Source of the DNA: Topomyia yanbarensis
Lineage: Eukaryota; Arthropoda; Insecta; Diptera; Culicidae
Direction of reading: 5' to 3'
Length of the DNA: 64,000 nucleotides
NCBI RefSeq assembly: GCF_030247195.1
Contig: NC_080671.1
Location: forward strand, 415,658,044 to 415,722,043
Made by a program: the position numbers and the translations under genes. The notes under the pieces are model-generated. The model was not told where the DNA came from. It was given only the letters and a program-made list of their open reading frames with translations, and ran no database searches. The first letter of the stretch is position 1. The number at the start of each line of letters is the position of its first letter. Positions 10,946-23,220 of the stretch are shown in pieces.

Positions 10946-11510
10946 CATAGTATAACATAGCTAGTTAATGAACACTTATTTGCTTTCGTTTATTATTTGT
11001 GTTTCCAAAAATAAATAGATTTGGGCGTTGCTGGATGTTATGTTGGATGCGATAACGCTTTTAGAGCATGTATCTCAAAACGGCGCTTGATCCTCTTTGG
11101 CTTAACACAGGCCATTTGTGAGACATAAACTGCCCTTTCACCTTTATTCTTCCTTTTGTTGACTTCAGGCCATTAAAGTTTTTTTTTCTCAAAAATAGTT
11201 AAGTTATTAATAAAGGATTTTTTAACAATTATCGTTGCATTTGCTAAGATTGTTACGTTTGAGGTTCACGTTCAGATATATATTGTTTTGTTCCGTCAGA
11301 TCCGTCGTACTTCGTTAACACTCTTAATCTTTTACAGTCGCAAAAACAATATGTATTCAAAAGTTTTATACGAACTTAACGTTAATAGATAGATAATAAA
11401 AGTTTAATTAATAAAGTTTTATACGAACTTAACTAATAGATAATTATGTTGAGCAGCATTTGCTGCCCCAAATATTGACGCTCGGGGCGGCTGCCCCCTT
11501 CACCCCCCCT
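10946..11510. other. AT-rich right interior of the hAT element
   Basis: No frame or repeat is recognised. The block GAACTTAACNNTTAATAGATA occurs twice (about 11,370 and 11,430) as a local duplication. Confidence 0.4.
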
Positions 11511-11524
11511 TAGCGCCGCCACTG
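11511..11524 (-). repeat. Right terminal inverted repeat of hAT element
   Basis: TAGCGCCGCCACTG is the exact reverse complement of the left 14 bp. It is followed by the target duplication ATGTTGGA at 11,525-11,532. Confidence 0.85.
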
Positions 11525-11532
11525 ATGTTGGA

Positions 11533-12640
11533 TGCTCCTTCCAGGTTGTCGACTCACCGTTTTGCAGCCCATTTTAATTTTTACATATTGTAAAAATCGT
11601 AGAAGACCCACGGGTCGCATTCAGCCGTGTCAAATAAACAAGAAGGAAAAAAACCAAATATGTAAAATGCATGAAAATTATAACAGAATAAAAAAGGGAC
11701 AGACAGAAAAATATGATAATGATAGCTAAATAAAGTTCGTCTTGTATAATATAACTAAAAATAAATGACCCACGGCTGCGTTAGGCTATTGCGTAGAGTC
11801 TGTAAAATTATTGGATTTAGCCAAAAATGCAATGGATATAAAACACAAACAACAGATTAATCTACTAAAAAGTCATTTGCGAACAAAATCAAGTTCAGTA
11901 AGATGCAGCTTCATTTAGCCGTTCATTTCATAGCTACTCGTGGATTAATAACATTTGCTGATATGAAGTGACCTATACAGTAGTACTAGGAAAAACTGTA
12001 CCCGTCCGACAAAGTAATTTGGTGGTTTACAAATAGGTATAACTTTCAGCTGCCATTCTCTTTCCTATGTTATGCTCACACGATGAAGTTCAAGCTGCAG
12101 CCAGTAGCAACATGTTAGTCGCTCCTATTCGTTGCCTATTGCTGTTCCTTAGAAGTACATATGACAAGCAGAGAGATATCAATATTATATCTTGAAAAGC
12201 AACTAAAATGTTGCAGCTAGTTGTATTCAAAAGGTGCTCATGTGAAAAAAAACCTTAGTTTCCAATTCTGGAACACGTAACAAATCATCGCCAAGCTTTA
12301 ACGCGTCTGCAGACTACGGGACTTAGTCAATTTTGTCATACTGCCCATACCACAGATGGTCCAATTCGCAATCGCAACACGACTTTTTAAATATATGAAT
12401 TCGTCGACAACCGCTCCCTATCAATTTTCACCTCAGAACAAACGCCGTTCTCTAGCAGCTAAAGGGTGTACGGAATTAAATTGCATCACAATAACTGGTT
12501 CGTCGAAATTCACCCACGAAACCAATCGTTCTCACACATTTAGGAAATAGAATAGAACATTGTTACCCTTTTTCCACGAACGTTTTATTCAATTTCACAG
12601 CCATATCCAATTAAATTACTTATTGGAGGCGTTTCGAGTT
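11533..12640. other. AT-rich sequence, no gene recognised
   Basis: Nothing supportable was seen beyond short random open frames. The first few tens of bases may continue the RTE-A leader interrupted by the hAT insertion. Confidence 0.4.
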
Positions 12641-12900
12641 CCTCTCATCAGAATCCGACACTAACTTAGTCAATGGACTAAGCTAGCACCGGATTAATTT
12701 GGCAGCCTGCTAAGCCAAACCAAGTCTCGGTTCATTGATTCTCATCAGCTTAAATCAGAACTTCTTTTCTTACGGGATATCACGTAGGACTAGAGGTTTG
12801 CTTAGAAACAGAAATCGTGATTTCATTTTTTTTTGGAGCTAGCGTCAATCCGGAGCTAGCTTAGTCCGTTAACTAAGTTAGTCTTTATGAAGAAAGGCTT
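12640..12900. mobile_element. Short inverted-repeat element (MITE-like)
   Basis: CTAACTTAGTCAATGGACTA at 12,661 with the following AGCTAGCACCGGATTA pairs with AATCCGGAGCTAGCTTAGTC at 12,847 and the following CGTTAACTAAGTTAG. The arms are about 36 bp with few mismatches, around a spacer of about 150 bp. Whether the arms are the element's true ends is unclear. Confidence 0.5.
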
Positions 12901-12980
12901 TTCTTGATCCGACCGTTTTCAAGGAAAATAGTTTTGAAACCCTACATGCACTAGGGAAAAGTTGGGCATCCAAGGGTTAA
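12885..12980 (+). mobile_element. Fragment of a TTAA-type MITE (TTAA-1 family)
   Basis: The sequence from GGCTTTTCTTGATCC to TTGGGCATCCAAGGGTTAA matches the right end of the complete TTAA-1 copy at 34,139-34,666, ending on the same TTAA. Only the last 95 bp are present. Confidence 0.65.
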
Positions 12981-13255
12981 TGTAGCTTGTACAATTCGCA
13001 GCTTCTTGCTAATGGCATGACGAAAGAGATCCGGATTTTCTAGGAACTTGCGCAAAATTTGTTTACGCCGCTCATGTTCTTCCTACTTCATTTTCACAAC
13101 GCTTGGACAATTGCTAGTGAAACTTACACAATGTAAACAATACAGATTGAACTGATTTAACTCAAAATGTCAATAGAAAATATCCAATGCAAAAAAAGTT
13201 ACAGAAATTTGAAAGTGATGCAATTCGATTTTGTACACCCTTCACAGTTTATTTT

Positions 13256-13640
13256 GTCTTGTCATTAGTTAACAGGCACAAATGCTAATGGCATCGTTAT
13301 CGTCCGTAAAACCCTGAAACATGTGAGCTCTCGTGATGATGGTTCCGTTCCTTTGCACATCAGATCTTCATATCGCACCTAGAAGCTTCTCGCACAATGT
13401 TAAACAATAGATTAAAGTGTGCAAAACTCTGGTTCACTCCACGTTACAAACAAGTCGGATGTCTCTCAGGGACTATTTTAATTCTATTTTGACCCATCCA
13501 TAGTTTTACGAATCATCTCAATCAGTTTTATCTGATTTACTTCGTTTTACAGAATCTTGCGCCGCCTTAAAATTTACACACAGCTGAGTCCGCTAGTTAT
13601 ATTCCCGGAACTTATTTAATTTTTTTAAAGATTACAGCTA
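13256..13640 (-). pseudogene. Decayed RTE-A reverse transcriptase, copy 2 (part 1)
   Basis: The minus strand yields NKFREYN, then NFKAAQDSVKR and VQRNGTIITRAHMFQGFTDD, with stops and shifts. These equal DKFREYN, DFKAAYDSVKR and VQRNGTIVTRSHMLLGFADD in copy 4. The catalytic FADD is FTDD here. It is clearly an old, heavily mutated copy. Confidence 0.65.
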
Positions 13641-13869
13641 TCCGAAGACAGAGACTAACTTAATTGAAGGTTCCAACTAAACTGAACTAACTACTGGGCT
13701 ACCCCGTTCCTACAACCTGGCTACTGAGTAGGAAACTGCAGCGTCGGCGATTATCCTTTTCTGAAATGATGAACCGGCGTCTCGCTACTGGTTACTGGCT
13801 GCTGCAATGTCGGTGACTGGATGCGTCGACTGCTAGTGTTTGCGCGTATGGGGATCGGGTAATTGACTT

Positions 13870-13960
13870 GGGTTGATTGATTGATTGATTTTATTGAAGG
13901 CGGGTTTTAAACTTATAGGTCATTCACCCGTGAAATTGACTTTGGTCTTGAACCCGCTTT
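13870..13960 (-). other. Possible retroposon 3' end with polyadenylation signal and short tandem tail
   Basis: On the minus strand, AACCCGCCTTCAATAAAATC is followed by four ATCA units. An AATAAA directly before a simple tetranucleotide tail is what a retroposon 3' end looks like. The parent element was not identified. Confidence 0.35.
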
Positions 13961-14099
13961 AGTGTTCTCCGGTAAATGATTCAGTTCTTAAACACAACAC
14001 GGGAGTGTACTTTATATGCGGCGTTGAGCATGGATATACCTCAATAATCAAAATTGCACTCTTCTTCATCTCGATTTCTTGACAGTTACTCTTTTTCCA

Positions 14100-14430
14100 G
14101 CTCTGTGTTCATGTACTTCTTCACTCATCTACTCGTCCAATAGCAACTCAAACTGCTTCCTCCACCTGCACCACCCACTCCAGTACGGTTCCCGTCCTGG
14201 TCTCAGCTGTCCTTAGCTCACCGTATCGTTCCCTGTTCTAACGTGTAATCGCTGCAAACATTCGGCTTTTGGCCATGCCTTACACTTTTGCACTGAACTG
14301 ACCGCACCGGATTTCTCCATCGGGATAGACGCTGTTTGGAGCCGCTCCTAAACTGAATAACAGGCATTGTTCGGTTCCCCCTTCCCAGTCAGTATACGTC
14401 CAAAGATCCCACCGGGACTGGTTACACGAT
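14100..14430 (-). pseudogene. Decayed RTE-A copy 2 (part 2): linker and leader
   Basis: Read on the minus strand, RTGNDTVS...LRTAE is followed by a WCRWRKQFELLLDE stretch. This resembles RQNRERYKEARGAEKR and ARWREHFETLLNGE of RTE-A copy 1. The adjoining 14,328-14,346 resembles the copy 1 leader, so most of the endonuclease is missing. Similarity is weak and rests on word order. Confidence 0.45.
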
Positions 14431-14469
14431 CTTGACTAAGGTAAATGGGGTTCTATATTTTCTAACTTC

Positions 14470-14755
14470 TGGTTGAGAGGGGGGTAAGGGTTTCAGCGTG
14501 AAAAAACACTTTTTTTGCGATTTTTTTTTAGAACTTTGCGTGAAGCGAATTGTTCAAAACTGTTGGACTTTACGGTGTATCATTTCAATGACATTTTTTC
14601 TATGCAAAAATATCGACAAACGACTAAATGGCGAAGCTTTTTGGAGAACACTAAAATGTACATAAGTTTCGATCAATTCGCTTTACGCAAAATTCCAAAA
14701 AAAATCGCAAAAAAAGTTTGTTTTTTCACCCTGAAGCCCTTACCTCCTCCTTAAG
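14470..14755. mobile_element. MITE with about 80-bp inverted ends
   Basis: The left arm (about 14,475-14,555) starts GGGGTAAGGGTTTCAGCGTG and pairs with the right arm (about 14,668-14,750), which ends CACCCTGAAGCCCTTACCTC. Inside the arms, TTTGCGTGAAGCGAATTG pairs with CAATTCGCTTTACGCAAA. The spacer is about 110 bp. A 79-codon frame crosses it but is only a product of the structure. No target duplication was identified. Confidence 0.75.
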
Positions 14756-16517
14756 CGAAATTCTTTATGAACCACCAATCGGTTTATTTTCGGAATGAGG
14801 TTGACAAGTAGATGACGGAAATAGATGTCCGACGCCATTTTTTCTGTATAATCCTATCAATATATGTGTTTATAAAAGAGAGTGGACAAGTACATGGTGG
14901 AAATCGACACTAGATCTAGAATTTAAAGAGTATAATATAAACCTTCAAAATTTTAAAAACAATGGTCAGCTACGAATATATTAAATTATATGCACATAGG
15001 CAAAGTCGTGCCGCCGGCCAATTTGGATCCCCAACAAATTCTCTACCATGGTAATACTACGAAAAGCGATTATATCATATTCATTGCTGCCATTAGATTT
15101 TACAAAAATTTGACGTTACTCGGGTACCGTATTTTTTCGTTAGGGACACGCTTGGCGAAGCACTTTTTATGTAAAATTCGTATACCAAATAACTAGTGCA
15201 CTATCGTGTTTTATGCTCGTAAATATTTTTCATTAGATATGCAAGATATGCTTGCGGTGACACTATCAAATTTTTTAGCTTCATCGGTCTTGAGTTGAGG
15301 ATAGTTATGTTGTCTATTGTTTGAAGTAGGCAACTCTATTTTATATTCTTCTTAATGAAAATTAACGAAACGTCTACTTGTTCAATAACCAAAAAATAAT
15401 TAGAATCGGTCAACAAACCTTTGAGATATGGCCTTTTGAAGTAAACATTGCATCTTTTATCTATTTTTTTTTAAATTACGCATTATATTTAACGTTTGGT
15501 GTACAACCCTATTTTCATATTTTTTCAGTGCACCATACAAATAACACCTTTTTTACATTATATTTATGTAATTAAATGGTAAGGTTTTCCTTTTAAAACC
15601 GCGACACGTATAAACGATCTAAATAGTCAATGAACAAACATGAATTCACGCTTGAAGTCTGGTAGGAAACCCATCTATGACCGCAAACCACATCCAAACC
15701 GTTATAAATTTCGATTCCGTCAATGAAATATTTTCAAACTTGCAGGGGATATACTAGATTACTATATCTTTCGAATGCCATGTACTAAATAAGTAGACAA
15801 ATATTTTTTTGTTTATAGAGATAGGACCAAACCCGTGGGTGTTTGCTGGTAGCCTTATGAAACGTGTCATAAAACTTCAAATCGCAATTTCTCTCGAATC
15901 TCTCGATGGATCATTTTGAATTTCACTGAGAAGATGCTTGGATACTGTATCTTTCGAATGCCGTATGCCAAATTTATGGTCATTTTTTTGTTAATAACGG
16001 TTTTAGGAACACCGTGATATGGACTCAAACATTTCATTACAAAGTTGGTTCGAAAAAAAGTTACGCAAATTTAACATTACTTAAGAAAAGTCTTCGTAAA
16101 TGGAGATTTCAATGTATATGACTTAGTGGACATTTGCTTGTATATTGATGGTGCTGGTTGTATATTTGGAGATACTAGGGACAATCGTTGTTAATTCGCT
16201 GTACCAACAGTTGGCAGATGCTAAGCGTATCAGTTATTGGTTTGCCGTTTGATTGTGTTTCAGCAGCATACGTCTAAGTCTACTGGTTGGTGAACATACC
16301 AATAGATTGACTCTTTTTGGCTCCTTTCGGTGCACGGCTTTCCGTAATGTGACGTCTTTTTAAAAAATCGGCACGCAGAGATCTGACCGGAGTATGTGAA
16401 CAGCGCTATATGCTTATGGGTAATGTTTTCCGTCCTATCCCAGGTATCGATAGAAATTTTATAGCAAACTACCAATGCAATCCCAGTTTTATGAGTAGCT
16501 GTAAAATAATCGTTAAA
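14756..16517. other. AT-rich sequence, no gene recognised
   Basis: Only short random open frames. No repeat structure was identified by eye. Confidence 0.4.
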
Positions 16518-16835
16518 TAGGGTAAAGTGCCTATTTTCACCATACTAAGCAGGGTGCCTGACTAATTCATTAATTTCTTAGCCTACAATCAATGGAATGC
16601 GGAAAAATTGACATAAACAGCTTTGCTTTGTTGTTAAAAAGCAACATAATAACACAAATGCGCTGAAAACAGTGAAATTGTTTGAGCGCAACGAAAACTA
16701 AAATCGAGTGCCCCTAGTGTTGCGCTACCATTTGACTTAATGCGTTGAACAAAGATGGCAGACACTGCTCTAATCAACGGCTTCAAATGGGTAGGGTGGT
16801 AATAGAAACAAGGCGAAAATGGGCCCATCACCCTA
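16518..16835 (-). mobile_element. MITE-1 family, copy 1
   Basis: The ends are TAGGGTAAAGTGCCTATTTT and, reversed from the right, TAGGGTGATGGGCCCATTTT. These are about 24-bp inverted repeats bounded by TA, as in mariner-type MITEs. The internal block CAACGCATTGAGTCAAATGG (here reversed, TGACTTAATGCGTTGAAC) is shared with copies at 30,256 and 26,905. It is in the opposite orientation to copies 2 and 3. No coding capacity. Confidence 0.8.
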
Positions 16836-19800
16836 ACAGAAGAAAGAACGAATCGATTTGATCAGAAAGTGGAAAGATTTCTCCATTTATTGTTTGTAAC
16901 GGATTCCACTTCTTCGTAGTCCGACATGATTTCTTTAATGCTGTCTGGATTAGTGCGAGCTGCCAGATCATGCAGACTTACGTCAATTTAATCGTCTTCC
17001 TTACATAAGGGATCCTTGGTTTTTAACGTTGTCATATGGCGTGATTATCTGAATATTATTATTTATCAATACACAATAACACTGTTCGACAAAAAAAGAT
17101 TTGAGTGTGCTGAAATCGCATATTGTTTTCCGGATAGTAGAAGGAACGTACGTACGTCAGTAATTCAGGATCGGTTTTTATAAGTATTTAATTACAAAAA
17201 TAGCCACCCAGTGACACTGAAAAGTAAGCAAAATTAACTAAGATGACTTAAATGACTATTTATGATGTAAATTTGAGTATTGAAATAAATGGCGATTTTG
17301 TGTGCAAGGTTGCGTTTCCCTTTTTATAGTTGATAAAGAAATAAATTATCAAAAATATTTTATGACCAAATCAGTATAATTTCGAAACCATCAGCTTCAA
17401 AGTTTTAATATTTTCAAAAAAAAAATGAAAAATAATTCAGTTCATATTTTGAAAAAAATATTTTTGTGATTAATTCCGCCAGAAGTAAATATGGGGAATC
17501 GAATCATCAAACAATATTTGGAGTGTCGTCTTCAGTAAAGTTGTTGAGAAGGGTATTAGAAATCCCTTTATGAAGATATGAAAGCTCTATGTATTCAGGG
17601 TATCGAGGTTATTAAATTATATGCGTAAAAATTCCATTGAAACAAATTGGTAATGATGAACAATGTAATAAACATTTTTATCTAGCGCTCATATCTTCAT
17701 CAAAGGTGTTGAACTACTTATAGAATGTAGACACGATTATGAAAAAAACAATAGTTTCAGCACGTTTAAATGGTTTAATTGCACGTAAAACATCATTGCA
17801 AGTGCATGCATAATGCATTCTCCAAGAACACGTATTCCACAAGCTTGCAAATTTCTTGCAGTCAGTATCCCCATGAATCTAGTAAGAATCAATTTCCGCA
17901 ATCACAACCGCTAATTAATTCCCGAAGTTCATTAGCAATATTTCCAGCGCTTAGTAGCTTCTTCATTCGCGAACCTATTTTAAATAATAAATTTCCACCC
18001 TAATGGACTTGATTGCAAACTGCACACAGGAATCTTCTCTAGTCGTTCACTTCGGAATTTGCATGTTGGAATCGACCGTCGTCATGATGATGATAGTGGT
18101 CTTTATTTGGCTTGATTCAACATGAATACCGAATCGATCCAGCTATTCCGACTCCCAGGGAAATTATGTCAACATTTCGCGATTTCCCGTCTTTTCCGCA
18201 AACTACATTCCAGCTGGGCCTTGACCTACATCACACCGTAGTGGTACTAGTCATTAGGGTACAACCATATTACTTCATAAATTATTGTGCCTGGTCCATT
18301 CTTCCAGTAGCGTTTATACATTCAAAGGATATTTAATGACTTTCCCCGTCTGCTACAAGCAAATAACTAGTACGGATAGCAGTTGTTGCAGCTCATGCGA
18401 AGAGTAATTTCGCCTTTCTCAGATGGGCAAATCTTCGGCCAGGGAGAAAGGGTTGGTGTGCTTGGATAATTATTTTCGCTTGGTTAACGAACATGTTTTC
18501 TGAGCATTTCCCAAACGCACTATAAATTAAATGCTTGACAGATTTCAACGAGTTGGAATATACAAAAAGCTCTGGAATCTACTAAAGCCATTGGCTATTC
18601 ATACAGATACAGATGTTCATTAGCTGTTTATGTATTTTAGGCTAAAGCACTCCGAAATTTAAATTTACAAACTATTATTTACAAAAGTTCCACATACAAC
18701 GAATAACGTCCAATCTAACAAACAATCATAGCAGATTATGATCAAAAAATAAAATACGCAACTCTTTCCAACCATATTTCCTGTGAACTTTCACTCATAG
18801 TGCACCCTTCGATCAAACTATCCTTCAGAGACTGGGTCAAACGGGGTTAATTAATTAATAATTAACAACGTCACCCTCGAGGTACTTAAAACTTATCATA
18901 AACTTTGCTATCCAAATCAGACTCGACAGACACTGATTGGATTAAATTATTCATGACTTCTCTGACAGCGCAAAGGTGAGCTACTGAAGCAAAAGTTGCA
19001 AATTTATTCATCTTCGGCTATTGTCACACAGACCCTTCTTTGAATGTGCGATACTTTCAACGCCAAAAGCTACTTTCTTGCTCATTACGGAATCATTTGC
19101 TATATAGTAGAATGTCAACGGCCCCGCCAATCAATTGGACTACTTAAACTGGCGGTCGGTACTCGCATGCCGGTCCCAAAAAGCACGCAGAGAACTATTC
19201 TCAACTAAACTAAGGCCCCATTACTCCAGCAAAAGCTTAGCAGTAAAGTGCAAGAGAAAGTGAATTTTCTGCCACCGGCAATGGACCGCACAAGCGGTCC
19301 GCTTCGAGTCCTACATCAAGCCGATGGTCTAGAAGAATTGCGGTTTCCTTCCTATATGTTCGAAGTTCGAGTTCAGTGCACATTCATGTCTGCTTCTGTA
19401 ACTGTGGCCATTGGCGCTCTTGTTTACCGTAAACTGTTGCATTGCATTTTGAACTGAATATTCGACCGAATGACGGCAGAAAGCCAAATAATTTTCAAAA
19501 AGGACTGGTCTCCATGGTTAAGAAAAACGAAACTGTCAGACAGAGTATTCAGTTTAAATATAAAGTTAAGCATGTAAAAGTCGGATTGCAGAAGATTTTA
19601 AATGAAAATTTTCGATATTCTTATACGCAACTTACCTGGGCACAGGCCGGTACCCAGGGCTCGAAAAATGAATACATAAATAAATTACTTCTGATGACTT
19701 GGGAGAGCCACTGAAAGCTGCGTATAGTTTTGAAAGTTTTTAGTGAAAATAATTGAAAGACAAGCAAACCAAAAATCCAAAAAATATATTCCCAGGTATG

Positions 19801-20189
19801 TATATAAAAGGCTGGAATAAATTATAAAAATGTGTATGTTTAATAAATATAAACATAAACAAATAAATGTTAAACAATACAAAGAATTTATAGGAATTTT
19901 GAAAGCAGCTCTGAAAATTCTGATCTGGGAGGCAATTTGAGGATGTGGTTGAACAGTTAAACTCTGTTTTGGCCTCATCCAATGTCCTGCCACTAGCAAT
20001 TGTGAAAGTACACACAGTTCAAGACTTGTGCGTACTTTTACACAATATGTTGGGCTAAAATATCAGAAAAGTGTGTTAAAATTTGTTGTGTGATATGTGG
20101 GGGAGTACCTCCTATACCTATTGAAGTCAAACATTGGCCGAGGTTAGTTTGACGGGTTTTGGAGTAATGGCGAAACCTTTTTAATATGA
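16836..20189. other. Long stretch without recognised genes
   Basis: AT-rich at 16,836-17,760, more mixed at 17,770-18,350 and 19,100-19,460. The mixed blocks look unique and could be host non-coding sequence, but no splice-supported frame is seen. The pair of overlapping minus-strand frames at 19,685-20,015 is low complexity (Y, F and I rich), with no recognisable domain. Confidence 0.4.
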
Positions 20190-20345
20190 GAGGTAAAAAG
20201 TATGCATTATGATGGTTCTGGTATATGGAAAACTCCTACGTGACCGCACTAACCAACCTGTAACTCCGGAACCGAAAGTCTGATCGGGATGAAATTCAAT
20301 AGCTGCCGATTGAAGCATTGCATCAATCATTGCAAATTTAGAAAA
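20190..20345 (-). repeat. Diverged fragment of the CTTTCTCATATAG repeat family
   Basis: GTGACCGCACT, then TAACTCCGGAACCGAAAGTC and AAATTCAATAGCTGCCGAT, match in inverted order the unit interior at 60,090-60,160. An old single copy, reversed relative to the array at 59.8 kb. Confidence 0.55.
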
Positions 20346-21480
20346 GGTAGAAATCGGTCAAGAATTTTCTGATGAATAGCTGTGAAATAAACTCTGAATA
20401 TTTGTACATTTTCCGGGGCATCAGGACCGTCCTAGGTGGTCAATCCACAGTGTCCCCAAATGTAAATTTAGCAGGATGTTTCACCTTTCGCTAAAACTAA
20501 ATGACATAACCTTACAGTATGTTTAGGAAAGTTGTTGTACTTTGCAAGGCCCTTCTTTTCGTTGAAATGGACTTTTGTAGTATTTATTTTACACTAAAGT
20601 ACCCTTTGAACAACTTAAAGATTATTGTAGTGCGCAAAATTTGCATTAATTGCTAAGCTTTTTTCGTTTCAATGTTATGAGGACTATTACAAAAAAGAAT
20701 ATAACTTTTTCAAATAACCTAACATTAAATACCGTTGTTGTCATATGAAATAGAATGCTTTGAAAAATAGATCACCCGAAAATGGCAAACACAATCTTTT
20801 TTTTTACTTCTTGCAACTTAAAACATTCTAACAAAAGAAGCTAGAGGTTCGATATATTGAGACAAACCGTTCTCCTTCAAAATATCTAAATATCATATTA
20901 TTGAATAATCAAAACGGCAATAGTTATATAATTAAAAACATTTTGTAAGAAAGACCCTAAATTTTTGGTAAATTCTTTGTAAAATGAAAAGTACAAGATA
21001 TAGAGTTCCAGTATCTACGACAAAGTTTTTTAAAATTTGTTTTTCTTCGATTTTCTGGAAGACTGTGAAACTATATCTCGAATCATTGAAAAGCTAATTT
21101 TCTGATCCAAATAAATTTAGAACCACAATAGTTATGTCTTGTAAAGTGCCAAATTTTATCATGCAAACAAAATTGTTTCTCCACCGTCCACAGCGAAAAT
21201 AATTTAAACATACTACCAAGTGTCAATTCAGGTCCTATTATATAATTGTGCAAAAAGTACCTAATGTTTGATAATTTTTTTTGAAGAAGTAAGATGTAGA
21301 CATGTGTGCTATTCTGCAAAATGTTTATTGAGATTTCATCTATAAAATCAAAATTTTAATCCTTTCCTTTCCTTTAACGGGTACGTTGGTCCAGCATAGT
21401 CGATAAGACAACCGTTCTAATAAGTGTTCTATAGAAGGTTAGTTCCGTGCGGTAGCGTACGTTATTTATTACCGAACGTT
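20346..21480. other. AT-rich sequence, no gene recognised
   Basis: Nothing supportable was found between the repeat fragment and RTE-A copy 3. Confidence 0.4.
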
Positions 21481-22533
21481 TTTTTTTTGAGTGAGTCGAT
21501 CCGAGAGTTTACAAACGATAAGGCCGTTGGGAAGAGCGGCATCCCGGGTAAACTTCAAAAAGTCTAAAAAGTGACCGGTTGTGAGAAGCAATCCACTCCA
21601 TGATCGAGATGATCTGCATGGTTGAAAGAATGCCTTCGGATTGGTTAAATGGCCTCATATGTCCTATCTTCAAGAAGGACTACAAATTCGAACATACTAT
21701 CTTCCGAGGCATAACGACCCTCAATGCCACCTACAAGGTAGTCTCTCGTGTCCATTTACGGAGACTGCGCCTGTTGGCTGAATGCTTTGTCGGTGAATAT
21801 CAAAGCGAGTTTCGAGAAGGACGATCAACGACTGACCAAATGCGACAAATTCTGGATATATCCCGGGAATACAACATGCGGACTCGCCATCTGTTTGTGG
21901 ATTTCAAGACGGCATACGTTTCAGTGAAATGCAATGAACTGTGGCAGATAATGGTTGAGCATGGTTTCCCGACAAAACTGATTAAGCTGATTCATATGAC
22001 GCTGGATGGGATAAAATCAAGCGATACAAAGATCTGATGTGCAAAGGAACGGTACCATCATCACGAGATCTCACATGCTTTTTGGCTTTGTGATCAACAT
22101 CGACATCATTGGCGTTGATCGCAGAGTAGTGGAAGAGGCATTGTTGCCTTTTAGAAGGGAATCTGCAGGACAAAGTACGTGGTAGCTAACAGAGAACGTG
22201 GCAGTCGTGTTGGGTTCGAGATGGAAAACGATCGGGTACGGTAATCCAATTTATATACCTTAGAACACTAGTGACATAGAATAACGATGTTAGCCGTGAA
22301 GGAGAACGTACGTAGTCAGCTAAAGTCCCACAGCCTAAGGATACACGCCAAACTTGATCTATTCAAATCGCTGATACTCCTTGTTGCTCTGTACGGCCAT
22401 GGATGTTAAAGGAAGCAGGGTATCAAGTGCTCGGCTTGTTTTGGAGAAGAACTCTGCGTTCAATGCTCGGCAGCACAGTAGAAAATGGATAATGGAGCAG
22501 ACGCGTGAACCCCAAACGGTCCCAAGTATACAA
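21480..22533 (+). pseudogene. RTE-A copy 3, reverse transcriptase part
   Basis: Starting with NDKAVGKSGIPGKLQKV at about 21,515, the plus strand reads into a 145-codon frame (21,600-22,037). It contains DWLNGLICPIFKK, FRGITTLNATYK, FREGRSTTDQM, HLFVDFKTAYVSVKCNELWQIMVEHGFPTKLI and TLDGIKSS. Further on, VQRNGTIITRSHMLFGF is followed by VINIDIIG, so the catalytic FADD has become FVIN. The start is 5'-truncated inside the linker. Part of the RT between TLDGIKSS and VQRNG, including the QGDALS motif, is deleted. The copy is cut by a MITE at 22,534 and resumes at 23,672. Confidence 0.8.
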
Positions 22534-22988
22534 TAGGGTGGGGCATTGTTATATGGAAAAACGTAATCATAGCCACATCAACCGAGCACAGTACTTTTTT
22601 GGTACCTTTTGAGGTTCCAAACAACTTGGGGTCGATTGGTGTTGATCCGGCGTGGCGCATTGCGTTTGAAATTTGTATGGAGATTAGTATGGGAAAACCT
22701 ACATTTTTGCATTTTTAATTCTACAGACTACAATTCTCCCTGTAATATGTCAACAAATAGATAGAAGTATAGTCCAGGATATGCTGAACAATTTTGCCGA
22801 AGGATGTATGGTGTTAAAATGTATCTAAGCCAATTTATAGCTGTTCAAAGTTCGATACATCGAATTAAATGCCAAAAATCATTTTTATTGCCAACACTGC
22901 GGGTGTACCAATGGTATTTCATATAGCATTTCAAAATAACATTATATATTTTAGATTTACCACATTGGTATGTTTGGATGAATTATTC
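22534..22988 (+). repeat. Left arm of the 1.13-kb foldback MITE
   Basis: Pairs with 23,221-23,664. Landmarks include GGGTCGATTGGTGTTGA, ATTGCCAACACTGCGGGTGT and ACCACATTGGTATGTTTGG. Confidence 0.8.
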
Positions 22989-23220
22989 AAAAGCCTAAGC
23001 TCAATTTCATGAGCAGTTGGTAGTAGCAATAGGCTAGGTAGTTGAGCAATAGGGTGTAGTGAGGGGTGAGGGGGGCTTTAATATGTAGAAATTCGAACTG
23101 AAATGTTGTCGAGTTGGAATGTTCAGACGAATTATTTCAAAACATTTACACAATGTCACAATGTCATCATTTTATCAATAGAAGTTACGTTACAGACTGA
23201 ATCAACTGATGTCGAGTTTA

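Larger units (their letters stand above)
6774..11524. mobile_element. hAT-type DNA transposon, non-autonomous, with nested insertions
   Basis: The left end reads CAGTGGCGGCGCTAGG and the right end, reversed, CAGTGGCGGCGCTAAGG, giving a 14-bp perfect terminal inverted repeat. The flanking 8 bp are ATGTTAGA (6766-6773) and ATGTTGGA (11,525-11,532), matching at 7 of 8. Both the 8-bp duplication and the CAGTGGCG-type end are characteristic of hAT elements. No hAT transposase frame is recognisable. The 4.75-kb interior instead contains a foldback (7235-7745), pieces of a decayed RTE-B copy and a short hairpin, so the element has served as a landing site or captured other repeats. A chance pairing of two hAT ends is possible but unlikely given the flanking duplication. 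Confidence 0.8.

Noticed and set aside
19685..20015. Overlapping 104- and 91-codon minus-strand frames
   Set aside because: Low-complexity aromatic and isoleucine-rich sequence in an AT-rich region; no domain or splice context.
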